Part shown: one piece after another, positions 1 through 5,773 of the stretch
Numbering within the stretch: position 1 is the stretch's first letter
How the letters are laid out: every line of letters begins with the position of its first letter
Source of the DNA: an uncultured Flavobacterium sp.
Lineage (GTDB): Bacteria; Bacteroidota; Bacteroidia; Flavobacteriales; Flavobacteriaceae
Length of the DNA stretch: 14,751 nucleotides
Direction: 5' to 3'
NCBI GenBank assembly: GCA_946480635.1
Contig: CAMLKV010000010.1
Location: 1-14,751, forward strand
The notes under the pieces: generated by a model
What the model saw: only the letters and a program-made list of their open reading frames with translations
What the model was told of the DNA's origin: nothing
Databases searched by the model: none
Position numbers and translations under genes: made by a program

Positions 1-192
1 AAGAAGTACTATAAATACGCAATTTCGTTATTTCTATTTCCTTTAATTTTTGCTTATAGCCGAATTTACTTAGGACTCCACTTCCCTGGAGATATACTTT
101 CGGGTTACCTTTTTGGAGCTATTACAGGACTTACTTTCTACAAAATTTATGTAGAAGTAAAGAAAAAATATTTCCTTCAACTTTTAGATTAG
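1..192 (+). CDS. PAP2-family membrane phosphatase, C-terminal part (5' end outside window)
   Basis: An open frame runs from the left edge to a TAG stop at 190-192 and gives 63 residues. It carries the third PAP2 signature, SRIYLGLHFPGD, with the Ser-Arg, His and Asp spacing of type 2 phosphatidic acid phosphatases. In these enzymes the His is the phosphate nucleophile and the Asp supports it. A hydrophobic segment precedes the motif and another follows it (GYLFGAITGLTFYKIY), and the protein ends in a short basic tail, as in polytopic membrane members. Such proteins dephosphorylate undecaprenyl diphosphate or phosphatidate at the inner membrane. The substrate cannot be told from this fragment, so no gene symbol is given. 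The next gene is convergent and a palindromic repeat fills the space between them. Confidence 0.85.
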   Translation, partial: KKYYKYAISLFLFPLIFAYSRIYLGLHFPGDILSGYLFGAITGLTFYKIYVEVKKKYFLQLLD

Positions 193-193
193 G

Positions 194-280
194 AGCTTTC
201 TCCAGCTATCCACTATATCTTTTTGAATACACTTCGACTTCGCTCAGTGTACAAAAAGGATGTCGTTTCTATCTGGGCTA
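194..280. repeat. Palindromic intergenic repeat, REP/MITE-like, possible bidirectional terminator
   Basis: Almost the whole gap between two convergent genes is an imperfect inverted repeat. At its core CTTTTTG (219-225) and TACACT (228-233) pair with AGTGTA (246-251) and CAAAAAG (252-258), with a two-base AA bulge at 226-227. The loop is TCGACTTCGCTC. The outer arms (TATCC at 207-211, GGAT at 258-261, and AGC/GCT pairs further out) are looser. The loop and the outer text resemble a repeat I recall from many Flavobacterium genomes, but copy number cannot be seen here. The right end, GGGCTA, contains the TAG stop (minus strand) of the methyltransferase, and the left end begins directly after the PAP2 stop. 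It may end transcription from both sides. Confidence 0.65.
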
Positions 281-919
281 TAAAACTCGGCTAATAGTCA
301 ATCCGTCTCTAATAGGTAGTAATACAGTTTCAACTCTTGAATCATCTTTGAGTAGCTTATTGTACTCTAAAAGAATTTTAGTGCTTTTATCATTGGCTTT
401 TACCTCTTCAAGAACTTTACCACTCCACAAAACATTATCAGATAAAATTACACCGCCTTTATTCATGAAAGGAATAATCATGTGAAAGTAATTAATGTAA
501 TTCTCCTTATCAGCATCAATAAAAACCAAATCAAACTTTTTGTTCAAAGTAGGAATTATATCTAAGGCATTCCCTAAGTGCTGATGCATTTGGTTGGCCC
601 AAGGTGACTGATCAAAGTATTTCTTTTGAAAATCAAATAACTCTTCGTTGTTGTCAATAGTGTCTAATTCACCATCTTCTGTAAGTCCTTCAGCGAGGCA
701 AAGCGCTGCATAACCTGTATATGTGCCTATTTCAAGTATATTTTTTGGGCGAATTAATTTAGAAAGAATACTTAATACTCTACCTTGAAAATGACCACTT
801 AACATTCTTGGCTGTAAAATTTTTTGATGAGTTTCTTTATTTAGACGTGCTAATAATTCTGGTTCGTTTTCGCTATGGTTAGCAACGTAGTTTTCTAAAT
901 CTTCAGAAATGAAATGCAT
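278..919 (-). CDS. SAM-dependent O-methyltransferase, class I (COG4122-like)
   Basis: A 213-residue cytoplasmic protein, the usual length for the small cation-dependent catechol/caffeoyl-CoA-type O-methyltransferase family. The SAM-binding motif I is ILEIGTYTGYAAL (61-73). The acidic end of strand 2 is TIDNNEE (87-93). Residue D135 in FIDADKENY and D161-N162 in SDNVLWSG match the divalent metal ligands of the family. These enzymes move a methyl group from SAM to a catechol-like hydroxyl. The natural substrate in Flavobacteria is unknown to me and the neighbours do not suggest one. The ATG at 917-919 is the only sensible start. A -7-like box lies 20 bases upstream, and a terminator separates it from the gene upstream, so it is probably a single-gene unit. 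Confidence 0.9.
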   Translation of the reverse strand: MHFISEDLENYVANHSENEPELLARLNKETHQKILQPRMLSGHFQGRVLSILSKLIRPKNILEIGTYTGYAALCLAEGLTEDGELDTIDNNEELFDFQKKYFDQSPWANQMHQHLGNALDIIPTLNKKFDLVFIDADKENYINYFHMIIPFMNKGGVILSDNVLWSGKVLEEVKANDKSTKILLEYNKLLKDDSRVETVLLPIRDGLTISRVL

Positions 920-939
920 AATGGAATAAATTATAAGTG

Positions 940-947
940 CAAATTTA
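940..947 (-). promoter_or_regulatory. Candidate -7 box of the O-methyltransferase
   Basis: The minus strand reads TAAATTTG, which fits the Bacteroidetes primary sigma -7 consensus TAnnTTTG. It would give a leader of roughly 15 bases. No TTG is found at the expected distance for a -33 box, and the box sits just past the terminator hairpin of the upstream gene. Confidence 0.4.
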
Positions 948-970
948 CAAATAACATAAGACTATAATAA

Positions 971-1001
971 AAAAAGCGAGAAAGTAAACTTCTCGCTTTT
1001 T
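971..1001 (-). terminator. Rho-independent terminator of the nitronate monooxygenase gene
   Basis: A perfect 12-bp stem: AAAAAGCGAGAA (971-982) pairs with TTCTCGCTTTTT (990-1001) around a 7-base loop. It begins 3 bases after the stop codon of the minus-strand gene at 1005, and the A-run at 969-975 gives a U-tract on the minus strand. The A/T ends would also let it work in the other direction. Confidence 0.9.
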
Positions 1002-1004
1002 CAA

Positions 1005-1955
1005 CTATTTAACCAGACCTTCAATTATTTTATAAACAGGTTGGATAGATTTGGAGTATTCTATGGTTGGACCTGCAACCCAAACCGTTTTATAGGTAGC
1101 TTGCGTTGCGGCCTTAGTAACTGCATTATTTCCAATCATGAAACGAATAAGTTTTGCCCATTTTTTGAGGCGTTTGTTAGTGTTTAAAAAATGCTCTAAC
1201 CAGTTCAGTTTGGTTCCAATTTTCTGCACGTAAGGGGTGTTGATAACTGTACATGGAGTTCCTGAAATTTTCTCGGTCATTACAATATCTTTTGCACCAT
1301 AATCCACGCATGCTTGTTTGTATTCTTGTGATACACCAGCTTCGGTTGAAGGTATAAACAAACTGCCAACAGAAACCCCAATTGCACCAGCAGCAATCAT
1401 TTTTTCTAAATCAGCTTTGCATCCTACACCACCTGCAGAAATTACTGGTAATGAAGTGTTTTCGTTTAGTAATTTTATTAACGCTTCAGGGTCAAAATTA
1501 CCTCTATGTCCACCTGCTTGATTATTCACAGCAATCAATGCATCGGCTTTAAGACTTTCTACTTTTTTCGCAAAACCTAAATCAGTTACATCACAAAAAA
1601 CCTTAATACCTGCTTTATGTGCTTCACGAATCGTTTCTTCAGGACTTCCTAATGAAGTGATAATGAAATCAACTTTTTCTTCACACAAAACCTGAAGTTG
1701 ATCTTTATATTTTATGTTTGATTTATTTACAATTAAGTTAAATCCAAAACTCCCACCCTCAACTTTTGCAGCTTTTAATTCGGCAATAGCGGCTTTTAGT
1801 TCTTCAAGAGTTCTGTAGTTTAATGCTGGAATACAACCTGCAACTCCCGCTTTCATTCCCTCAATTACCATTGCAGTGTTTGAAACCAAAAACATTGGTG
1901 CCATGATTACTGGGTGTTTTATATGCAATAAATCGGTTAAAGTAGGTTTTGTCAT
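1005..1955 (-). CDS. Nitronate monooxygenase family flavoprotein (2-nitropropane dioxygenase-like)
   Basis: A 316-residue TIM-barrel FMN protein of the NMO/NPD group, the family that also holds the enoyl-ACP reductase FabK. Seen in order: HPVIMAPM (14-21) at the first strand, QAGGHRG (146-152) with the conserved His (H150) used as catalytic base in nitronate monooxygenases, AGGVG (174-178), and GVSVGSLF (193-200) at the FMN phosphate site. The known reaction is flavin-dependent oxidation of alkyl nitronates, including the toxin propionate 3-nitronate. The residue after GVSVG is Ser-Leu-Phe where many members have Thr-Arg-Phe, so the specificity is uncertain and FabK-like reduction is the main alternative. 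No lipid gene lies nearby. It is a single-gene unit with a terminator right after the stop codon. Confidence 0.85.
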   Translation of the reverse strand: MTKPTLTDLLHIKHPVIMAPMFLVSNTAMVIEGMKAGVAGCIPALNYRTLEELKAAIAELKAAKVEGGSFGFNLIVNKSNIKYKDQLQVLCEEKVDFIITSLGSPEETIREAHKAGIKVFCDVTDLGFAKKVESLKADALIAVNNQAGGHRGNFDPEALIKLLNENTSLPVISAGGVGCKADLEKMIAAGAIGVSVGSLFIPSTEAGVSQEYKQACVDYGAKDIVMTEKISGTPCTVINTPYVQKIGTKLNWLEHFLNTNKRLKKWAKLIRFMIGNNAVTKAATQATYKTVWVAGPTIEYSKSIQPVYKIIEGLVK

Positions 1956-1972
1956 TATTAAATCAATTTCCC

Positions 1973-2008
1973 CAAAGATATAAAAAAAATATTATGCGCG
2001 CATACAAA
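1973..2008 (-). promoter_or_regulatory. Candidate promoter of the nitronate monooxygenase gene
   Basis: The minus strand has TATCTTTG (1980-1973), a match to TAnnTTTG, 17 bases before the ATG at 1955. A TTTG (2008-2005) lies 24 bases further upstream as a possible -33 box, slightly wider than usual. A 12-bp palindrome sits between the two boxes. Confidence 0.55.
1993..2004. promoter_or_regulatory. 12-bp perfect palindrome in divergent promoter region (operator candidate)
   Basis: TATGCGCGCATA is a perfect palindrome, and its GCGCGC core stands out in otherwise very AT-rich DNA. It lies between the possible -33 and -7 boxes of the minus-strand flavoprotein gene and about 47 bases before the rlmN -7 box. 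That position suits a repressor site. No regulator can be named from the sequence. Confidence 0.4.
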
Positions 2009-2025
2009 TTGTTTGATTTTTGAAA

Positions 2026-2058
2026 TTGGTGTTTGAAATTTCAGAATTACTATCTTTG
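2026..2058 (+). promoter_or_regulatory. Candidate rlmN promoter
   Basis: TATCTTTG at 2051-2058 matches the Bacteroidetes -7 consensus, with TTG at 2026-2028, 22 bases upstream, as a possible -33 box. A second TTTG at 2032-2035 is too close, at 15 bases. The -7 box ends only 4 bases before the ATG at 2063, so transcription would start at or near the start codon. Confidence 0.65.
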
Positions 2059-2062
2059 CACC

Positions 2063-3106
2063 ATGCAAATGGAGAAGAAAGATATACGAGCATTAACAAA
2101 AGAACAGCTTCGCGATTTTTTTGTGGATAATGGGGATAAAGCATTTCGTGGTAATCAGGTTTATGAATGGCTTTGGAATAAAGGTGCACATAAATTTGAG
2201 GACATGACTAATGTTTCTAAGCAAACACGTGAAATGTTAGAAGCTAATTTTGTAATCAATCACATTAAGGTTGACCAAATGCAGCGTAGCGAAGATGGAA
2301 CGGTTAAAAATGCAGTTCGTTTGCATGATGGTTTGGTTGTGGAGTCAGTTTTAATTCCTACCGAAACTAGAACCACTGCTTGCGTATCAAGTCAGGTAGG
2401 ATGTAGCTTGGATTGTAATTTTTGTGCAACAGCTCGTTTAAAGCGTATGCGTAATCTAGAGCCTGGAGAAATTTATGATCAGGTAGCTGCGATAGATTCT
2501 GAAAGTCGTTTGTACTATAATAGACCACTATCTAATATTGTATTTATGGGAATGGGTGAGCCATTGATGAATTATCCTAATGTCATGAAAGCTATCAATA
2601 AAATTACTTCTCCAGAAGGACTTGGAATGTCACCAAAACGTATTACCGTTTCAACATCGGGAGTTTCTAAGATGATAAAAAAAATGGCTGATGATGAGGT
2701 GAAATTTAAATTGGCTGTTTCATTACATTCGGCAGTCGAGGAAATCAGAAATCAAATTATGCCATTTACCAAAAGTTTTCCATTGCCTGAATTGCGTGAA
2801 GCGTTAGAGTATTGGTACAAAAAAACAAAAAGTAAGGTAACTTATGAATACGTGGTTTGGAAAGGAATAAATGATGATAAAAAATCAATAGATGCTTTAG
2901 TGAAATTCTGTAAACATGTGCCATGTAAAGTGAATTTGATTGAATACAACCCTATTGATGATGGTGAATTTCAACAGGCATCAGAAGAATCAATTAATGC
3001 TTATATAAAGGCTTTAGAAATAAATGATATAGTTGTGAAAGTACGTCGTAGTCGTGGAAAAGACATTGACGCTGCTTGTGGGCAATTAGCAAACAAAGAA
3101 GTATAA
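2063..3106 (+). CDS. rlmN: 23S rRNA (adenine(2503)-C2)-methyltransferase / dual tRNA A37 methylase
   Basis: A 347-residue radical SAM enzyme of normal RlmN length. It methylates C2 of A2503 in 23S rRNA and, in the characterised family member, A37 in some tRNAs. The 4Fe-4S ligands are C114, C118 and C121 in CSLDCNFC. The SAM-binding GMGEPL motif follows. C339, in DIDAACGQLA near the C-terminus, is the cysteine that is methylated and attacks the substrate. The N-terminal helical domain has the expected RGNQVYEWLW segment (29-38). The frame is open back to 2033, but the ten extra residues would overlap the promoter, and orthologues as I recall them begin MQ-EKKDIR. I therefore chose the ATG at 2063; the ATG at 2069 is also possible. 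It is monocistronic, with a terminator one base past the stop. Confidence 0.95.
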   Translation: MQMEKKDIRALTKEQLRDFFVDNGDKAFRGNQVYEWLWNKGAHKFEDMTNVSKQTREMLEANFVINHIKVDQMQRSEDGTVKNAVRLHDGLVVESVLIPTETRTTACVSSQVGCSLDCNFCATARLKRMRNLEPGEIYDQVAAIDSESRLYYNRPLSNIVFMGMGEPLMNYPNVMKAINKITSPEGLGMSPKRITVSTSGVSKMIKKMADDEVKFKLAVSLHSAVEEIRNQIMPFTKSFPLPELREALEYWYKKTKSKVTYEYVVWKGINDDKKSIDALVKFCKHVPCKVNLIEYNPIDDGEFQQASEESINAYIKALEINDIVVKVRRSRGKDIDAACGQLANKEV

Positions 3107-3134
3107 AAAAAATCCCGACTAATCGGGATTTTTT
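3107..3134. terminator. Bidirectional terminator between rlmN and the lipoprotein gene
   Basis: AAAAAATCCCGA (3107-3118) pairs perfectly with TCGGGATTTTTT (3123-3134) around the loop CTAA. The stem is flanked by an A-run on the left and a T-run on the right. It can therefore serve rlmN, which ends at 3106, and the convergent gene, which ends at 3155. Confidence 0.92.
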
Positions 3135-3154
3135 GTTTAAATATCTAACAAGAA

Positions 3155-4009
3155 TTAATTTAGAATGATAGTATATTGTACTCCGTTGTGAGTAAAAATA
3201 GCTGTGTTATCACAGTCGCCATTCCCAAAATCTAAGGTTGAAGTTCCATAACCTTGGAAAGTTATAATACCTTTTACAATGTTCTGACAATTTAATTTTA
3301 CAATTAATGGTGAATTAATTGTGCTTACTAAATTCCATCCCGAAGTAGTAGAGTTTGTTGTCCATTGTCCAGTAACACTGTATACATTGTCTGAATAATC
3401 AGCAGTGCTTTGTCCAGCAATGATTTCAGTTGTTCTTGAGCCTGTTCTATGATATACATTTCCACTTGGGAATGTTGCTGTAAAATCCATATTCATAACT
3501 ACTATGGCATGAGTTTCAGGATTTGCTGTAGATGTACCCCACGAAATTGTAAACGTTTTGTTACCAACAATTTTGATATTGTTGTGATAGAAATTATCAA
3601 ATTGATAGTTAATGGTATGTGAAGTAGCACTTGGTTGGTAAATGAAACTAATGATAATTTTTCCTTTTAAAACATTACCGTTTGGCAAAGTACATCCGTT
3701 TGGATTAAAAGTAATTGTTTTTGTAATTGTTGTTCCAGGTGTAATTGTTGTTCCATAATCAGGAACTCTTGTAACATTAGCACAAGTGGGCGTAAACGTA
3801 GTTTGTTGTACTCCTTTTAATGTAATTCCATCTTGTGTTGTTAATTGCTCTTCAACAATTGCTGATATATCATTGCCGGCTGCATCCATTTGTGCATTTA
3901 CTTTTGCATCTTGAGCAGTTATAACTTTATTTTCTGTTTCACTATCTTTTGTACAACTGTAAAAAACTACTGACAAAAGCGCTGATAGGATTAAGATTTT
4001 AGTTTTCAT
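3155..4009 (-). CDS. Uncharacterised beta-rich lipoprotein
   Basis: I do not recognise a named family. The 284-residue protein starts with a clear lipoprotein signal: basic MKTK, a hydrophobic core (5-17) and the lipobox ending FYSC, with C19 as the lipidated residue. The CTKDSETE just after it is acidic and could act as a Bacteroidetes surface-export signal. The mature part is rich in Thr, Asn and Gly with alternating hydrophobic residues, typical of an all-beta fold. Four cysteines (C76, C106, C241, C266) could form two disulfides in an oxidising compartment. The segment NPNGCTLPNGNVLKGKI (103-119) is the most distinctive part. The gene is alone, has its own -7 box, and has a near-palindrome in its leader. 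Function is unknown; the likely location is the outer membrane. Confidence 0.85.
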   Translation of the reverse strand: MKTKILILSALLSVVFYSCTKDSETENKVITAQDAKVNAQMDAAGNDISAIVEEQLTTQDGITLKGVQQTTFTPTCANVTRVPDYGTTITPGTTITKTITFNPNGCTLPNGNVLKGKIIISFIYQPSATSHTINYQFDNFYHNNIKIVGNKTFTISWGTSTANPETHAIVVMNMDFTATFPSGNVYHRTGSRTTEIIAGQSTADYSDNVYSVTGQWTTNSTTSGWNLVSTINSPLIVKLNCQNIVKGIITFQGYGTSTLDFGNGDCDNTAIFTHNGVQYTIILN

Positions 4010-4038
4010 AATTTAAGTTTTTTTTAAGGTTTTGGGTA

Positions 4039-4059
4039 TTTGACAGTTATAACGTCAAA
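4039..4059. promoter_or_regulatory. Near-perfect palindrome in the leader of the lipoprotein gene
   Basis: The left arm TTTGACAGTTA (4039-4049) and right arm TAACGTCAAA (4050-4059) are reverse complements with no spacer, apart from one inserted A at 4045. It lies between the lipoprotein -7 box and its ATG, so it could be an operator just downstream of the promoter or fold as a hairpin in the leader RNA. Nothing identifies a binding protein. Confidence 0.4.
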
Positions 4060-4069
4060 AAGGTTTAAT

Positions 4070-4077
4070 CAAATATA
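4070..4077 (-). promoter_or_regulatory. Candidate -7 box of the lipoprotein gene
   Basis: The minus strand reads TATATTTG, a match to TAnnTTTG, 60 bases before the ATG at 4009. The nearest upstream TTG (4108-4106) is 28 bases away, too far for a standard -33 box, so support comes from the -7 box alone. Confidence 0.45.
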
Positions 4078-4115
4078 AAAATATTTTTGAATTATAAAAT
4101 TTTAACAAGAAATAC

Positions 4116-4123
4116 TATCTTTG
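4116..4123 (+). promoter_or_regulatory. Candidate -7 box of the polyprenyl synthase gene
   Basis: TATCTTTG matches TAnnTTTG and ends 7 bases before the ATG at 4131, so the transcript may start at the start codon. The nearest TTG (4087-4089) is 26 bases upstream, longer than the usual spacing. Confidence 0.55.
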
Positions 4124-4130
4124 GGTCTAG

Positions 4131-5111
4131 ATGGATATCTCTTCGCAAATAAAAAAACCAATTCTTCAAGAGATGGAGCTTTTTGAAAAAAAGTTTCATA
4201 GCTCGATGTCTTCAAAAGTTGCCTTATTAAATAGGATTACATATTATATTGTAAATCGTAAAGGAAAACAAATGCGACCAATGTTTGTTTTTCTTACTGC
4301 TAAGATGATTTCTGGTGGTGAAGTTTTAGAAAGAACCTATCGTGGAGCCTTAGTTATTGAGTTAATTCATACAGCTACTTTAGTTCATGATGATGTAGTT
4401 GATGATAGCAATAGACGTAGAGGATTTTTTTCAATAAATGCATTGTGGAAAAATAAAATTGCTGTTCTAGTTGGAGATTATTTGCTTTCAAAAGGGTTGT
4501 TACTCTCTATTGATAATGGTGATTTTGATTTGTTGAGAATTATTTCGGTAGCTGTTCGTGAAATGAGCGAAGGTGAATTACTTCAAATTGAAAAAGCACG
4601 CCGACTAGATATTACAGAAGATATTTACTACGAAATAATTCGTCAAAAAACGGCGACGCTTATAGCTGCTTGCTGTTCGCTTGCTGCTTGTTCTGTAAAA
4701 CCAGAAGATGATGAGTTGATTGAGCGTATGAGAAAATTTGGTGAGCTAATAGGAATGGCTTTTCAAATAAAAGACGATTTGTTCGATTATACCGAAGAAG
4801 CCATTGGTAAACCTACGGGAATTGACATTAAAGAACAAAAAATGACACTTCCACTTATTCATGTATTGAATAATTGTTCTTCAAAAGAAAAAAACTGGTT
4901 GATTAATTCAATTAAGAACCACAATAAAGACAAAAAACGAGTTAAAGAAGTTATTGCTTTTGTAAAAGATAATAACGGATTGGGATATGCCGAGAAAAAA
5001 ATGATAGAATTCCAACAAGAAGCCCTAAAACTTATAGAATCGTTCCCAGATTCTCCTTATAAAGATTCCCTTATTTTAATGGTAAATTATGTGATTGAAA
5101 GAAAAAAATAA
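4131..5111 (+). CDS. All-trans long-chain polyprenyl diphosphate synthase
   Basis: A 326-residue trans-isoprenyl diphosphate synthase, normal for the IspB/HepT type. It adds isopentenyl diphosphate units to an allylic primer, and in Flavobacteria most likely makes the menaquinone side chain. The first Asp-rich motif is in LVHDDVVDDSNRRRG (D87, D88, D91) and binds the allylic diphosphate through magnesium. The second is QIKDDLFD (D215, D216, D219). GKQMRP (45-50) matches the IPP-binding GK-x-x-RP near the N-terminus. Chain length is set by residues before the first motif (here HTATLV, small residues), which points to a long product, but the exact length is not determined. The start fits recalled orthologues (M-ITSQIK-like). 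No isoprenoid gene is adjacent. Confidence 0.92.
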   Translation: MDISSQIKKPILQEMELFEKKFHSSMSSKVALLNRITYYIVNRKGKQMRPMFVFLTAKMISGGEVLERTYRGALVIELIHTATLVHDDVVDDSNRRRGFFSINALWKNKIAVLVGDYLLSKGLLLSIDNGDFDLLRIISVAVREMSEGELLQIEKARRLDITEDIYYEIIRQKTATLIAACCSLAACSVKPEDDELIERMRKFGELIGMAFQIKDDLFDYTEEAIGKPTGIDIKEQKMTLPLIHVLNNCSSKEKNWLINSIKNHNKDKKRVKEVIAFVKDNNGLGYAEKKMIEFQQEALKLIESFPDSPYKDSLILMVNYVIERKK

Positions 5112-5123
5112 TTTTTTTCAATC
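5093..5123 (+). terminator. Weak AT-rich hairpin across the polyprenyl synthase stop codon
   Basis: GATTGAAA (5093-5100) and TTTCAATC (5116-5123) are perfect inverted repeats, and the A-run and T-run between them extend the pairing with one bulged G. The hairpin covers the stop codon and is nearly all A-T pairs. A T-run follows after about 10 bases. It may slow or end transcription before the sigma operon, but it is much weaker than the other terminators in the window. Confidence 0.3.
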
Positions 5124-5148
5124 ATCATGCAACCTTTTTTAAACCATT

Positions 5149-5170
5149 CTCGTCTATGTTAATAGAGGAG
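5149..5170. promoter_or_regulatory. Imperfect inverted repeat upstream of the sigma factor
   Basis: CTCGTCTAT (5149-5157) and ATAGAGGAG (5162-5170) pair in 8 of 9 positions around GTTA. It lies 43 bases before the sigma factor start, in a leader that lacks any TAnnTTTG box. It could be an operator or part of a promoter read by an alternative sigma factor. Confidence 0.3.
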
Positions 5171-5212
5171 TCAATATAATTTCTTTTTATTAAAAGTTCA
5201 AGCCAAAATAAA

Positions 5213-5773
5213 GTGAAAGTTGTCAATTTACATCACGGAGAAAAAAAATTGATTGAGCAAGCACTCGACAATAATCGCCATGCACAACATCAATTATATT
5301 CACAGTTTGCACCTAAAATGTTAGGGGTGTGCAGACAGTATATCAAAGATTTGCAACAAGCTGAAGATGTAATGATAACTGGTTTTATGAAAGTTTTTAC
5401 AAATCTTAAAAATTTTGAGCATAAAGGAAGTTTTGAAGGTTGGATTAGAAGGATAATGATAAATGAGAGTATTTCTTTTATAAGGGCAAAAAAGGAAGTA
5501 AAATTCATGGAAGATGAATCCTTTGTTGAAGATGTTTATAATTCAATTGAAAGTCAATTGTCACTCGATGATATTCAGTTTTTGATAGATAATTTGCCCG
5601 AAGGTTATAAAATGGTGTTTAATTTATACGTGATTGAAGGTTATAAACATCAAGAAATTGCTCAAATGTTAGGAATTACAGAAGGAACCTCAAAATCACA
5701 ATTGTCTAGAGCTAGAGAAATGTTACAAACACAAATCCAAAAACTTAAAAATTATAGTTATGGAACCGAATAA
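5213..5773 (+). CDS. ECF-type RNA polymerase sigma-70 factor
   Basis: A 186-residue, two-domain sigma factor of normal ECF size. Region 2 covers about 20-95 (AQHQLYSQFAPKMLGVCRQY, then DLQQAEDVMITGFMKVF and FEGWIRRIMINES, the -10 melting and recognition part). Region 4 covers about 120-172 with the helix-turn-helix in YKHQEIAQMLGITEGTSKSQ, which reads the -35 element. Regions 1.2 and 3 are absent, so it is an alternative factor and not the housekeeping one. The frame opens with GTG at 5213. The first in-frame ATG (residue 36) would remove the start of region 2, so GTG is very likely the start. Its stop overlaps the next gene by 14 bases, which implies translational coupling with a membrane protein that probably controls it. 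The regulon is unknown. Confidence 0.93.
   Translation: MKVVNLHHGEKKLIEQALDNNRHAQHQLYSQFAPKMLGVCRQYIKDLQQAEDVMITGFMKVFTNLKNFEHKGSFEGWIRRIMINESISFIRAKKEVKFMEDESFVEDVYNSIESQLSLDDIQFLIDNLPEGYKMVFNLYVIEGYKHQEIAQMLGITEGTSKSQLSRAREMLQTQIQKLKNYSYGTE

Noticed and set aside
1005..1955. FabK-type enoyl-ACP reductase
   Set aside because: The fold is shared, but there is no fatty acid gene nearby and the sequence reads closer to nitronate monooxygenases. It is kept as an alternative and not as the call.
2016..2040. Two copies of TTTGAAATT before rlmN
   Set aside because: Short AT-rich direct repeats are expected by chance in this sequence, and no spacing rule for a regulator is evident.
2033..2062. 10-residue N-terminal extension of rlmN
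   Set aside because: It starts upstream of the likely -7 box (2051-2058), so it would not be transcribed from that promoter.
1992..2189. 65-codon minus-strand frame over the start of rlmN
   Set aside because: It overlaps the rlmN coding region and its promoter, with no recognisable domain.
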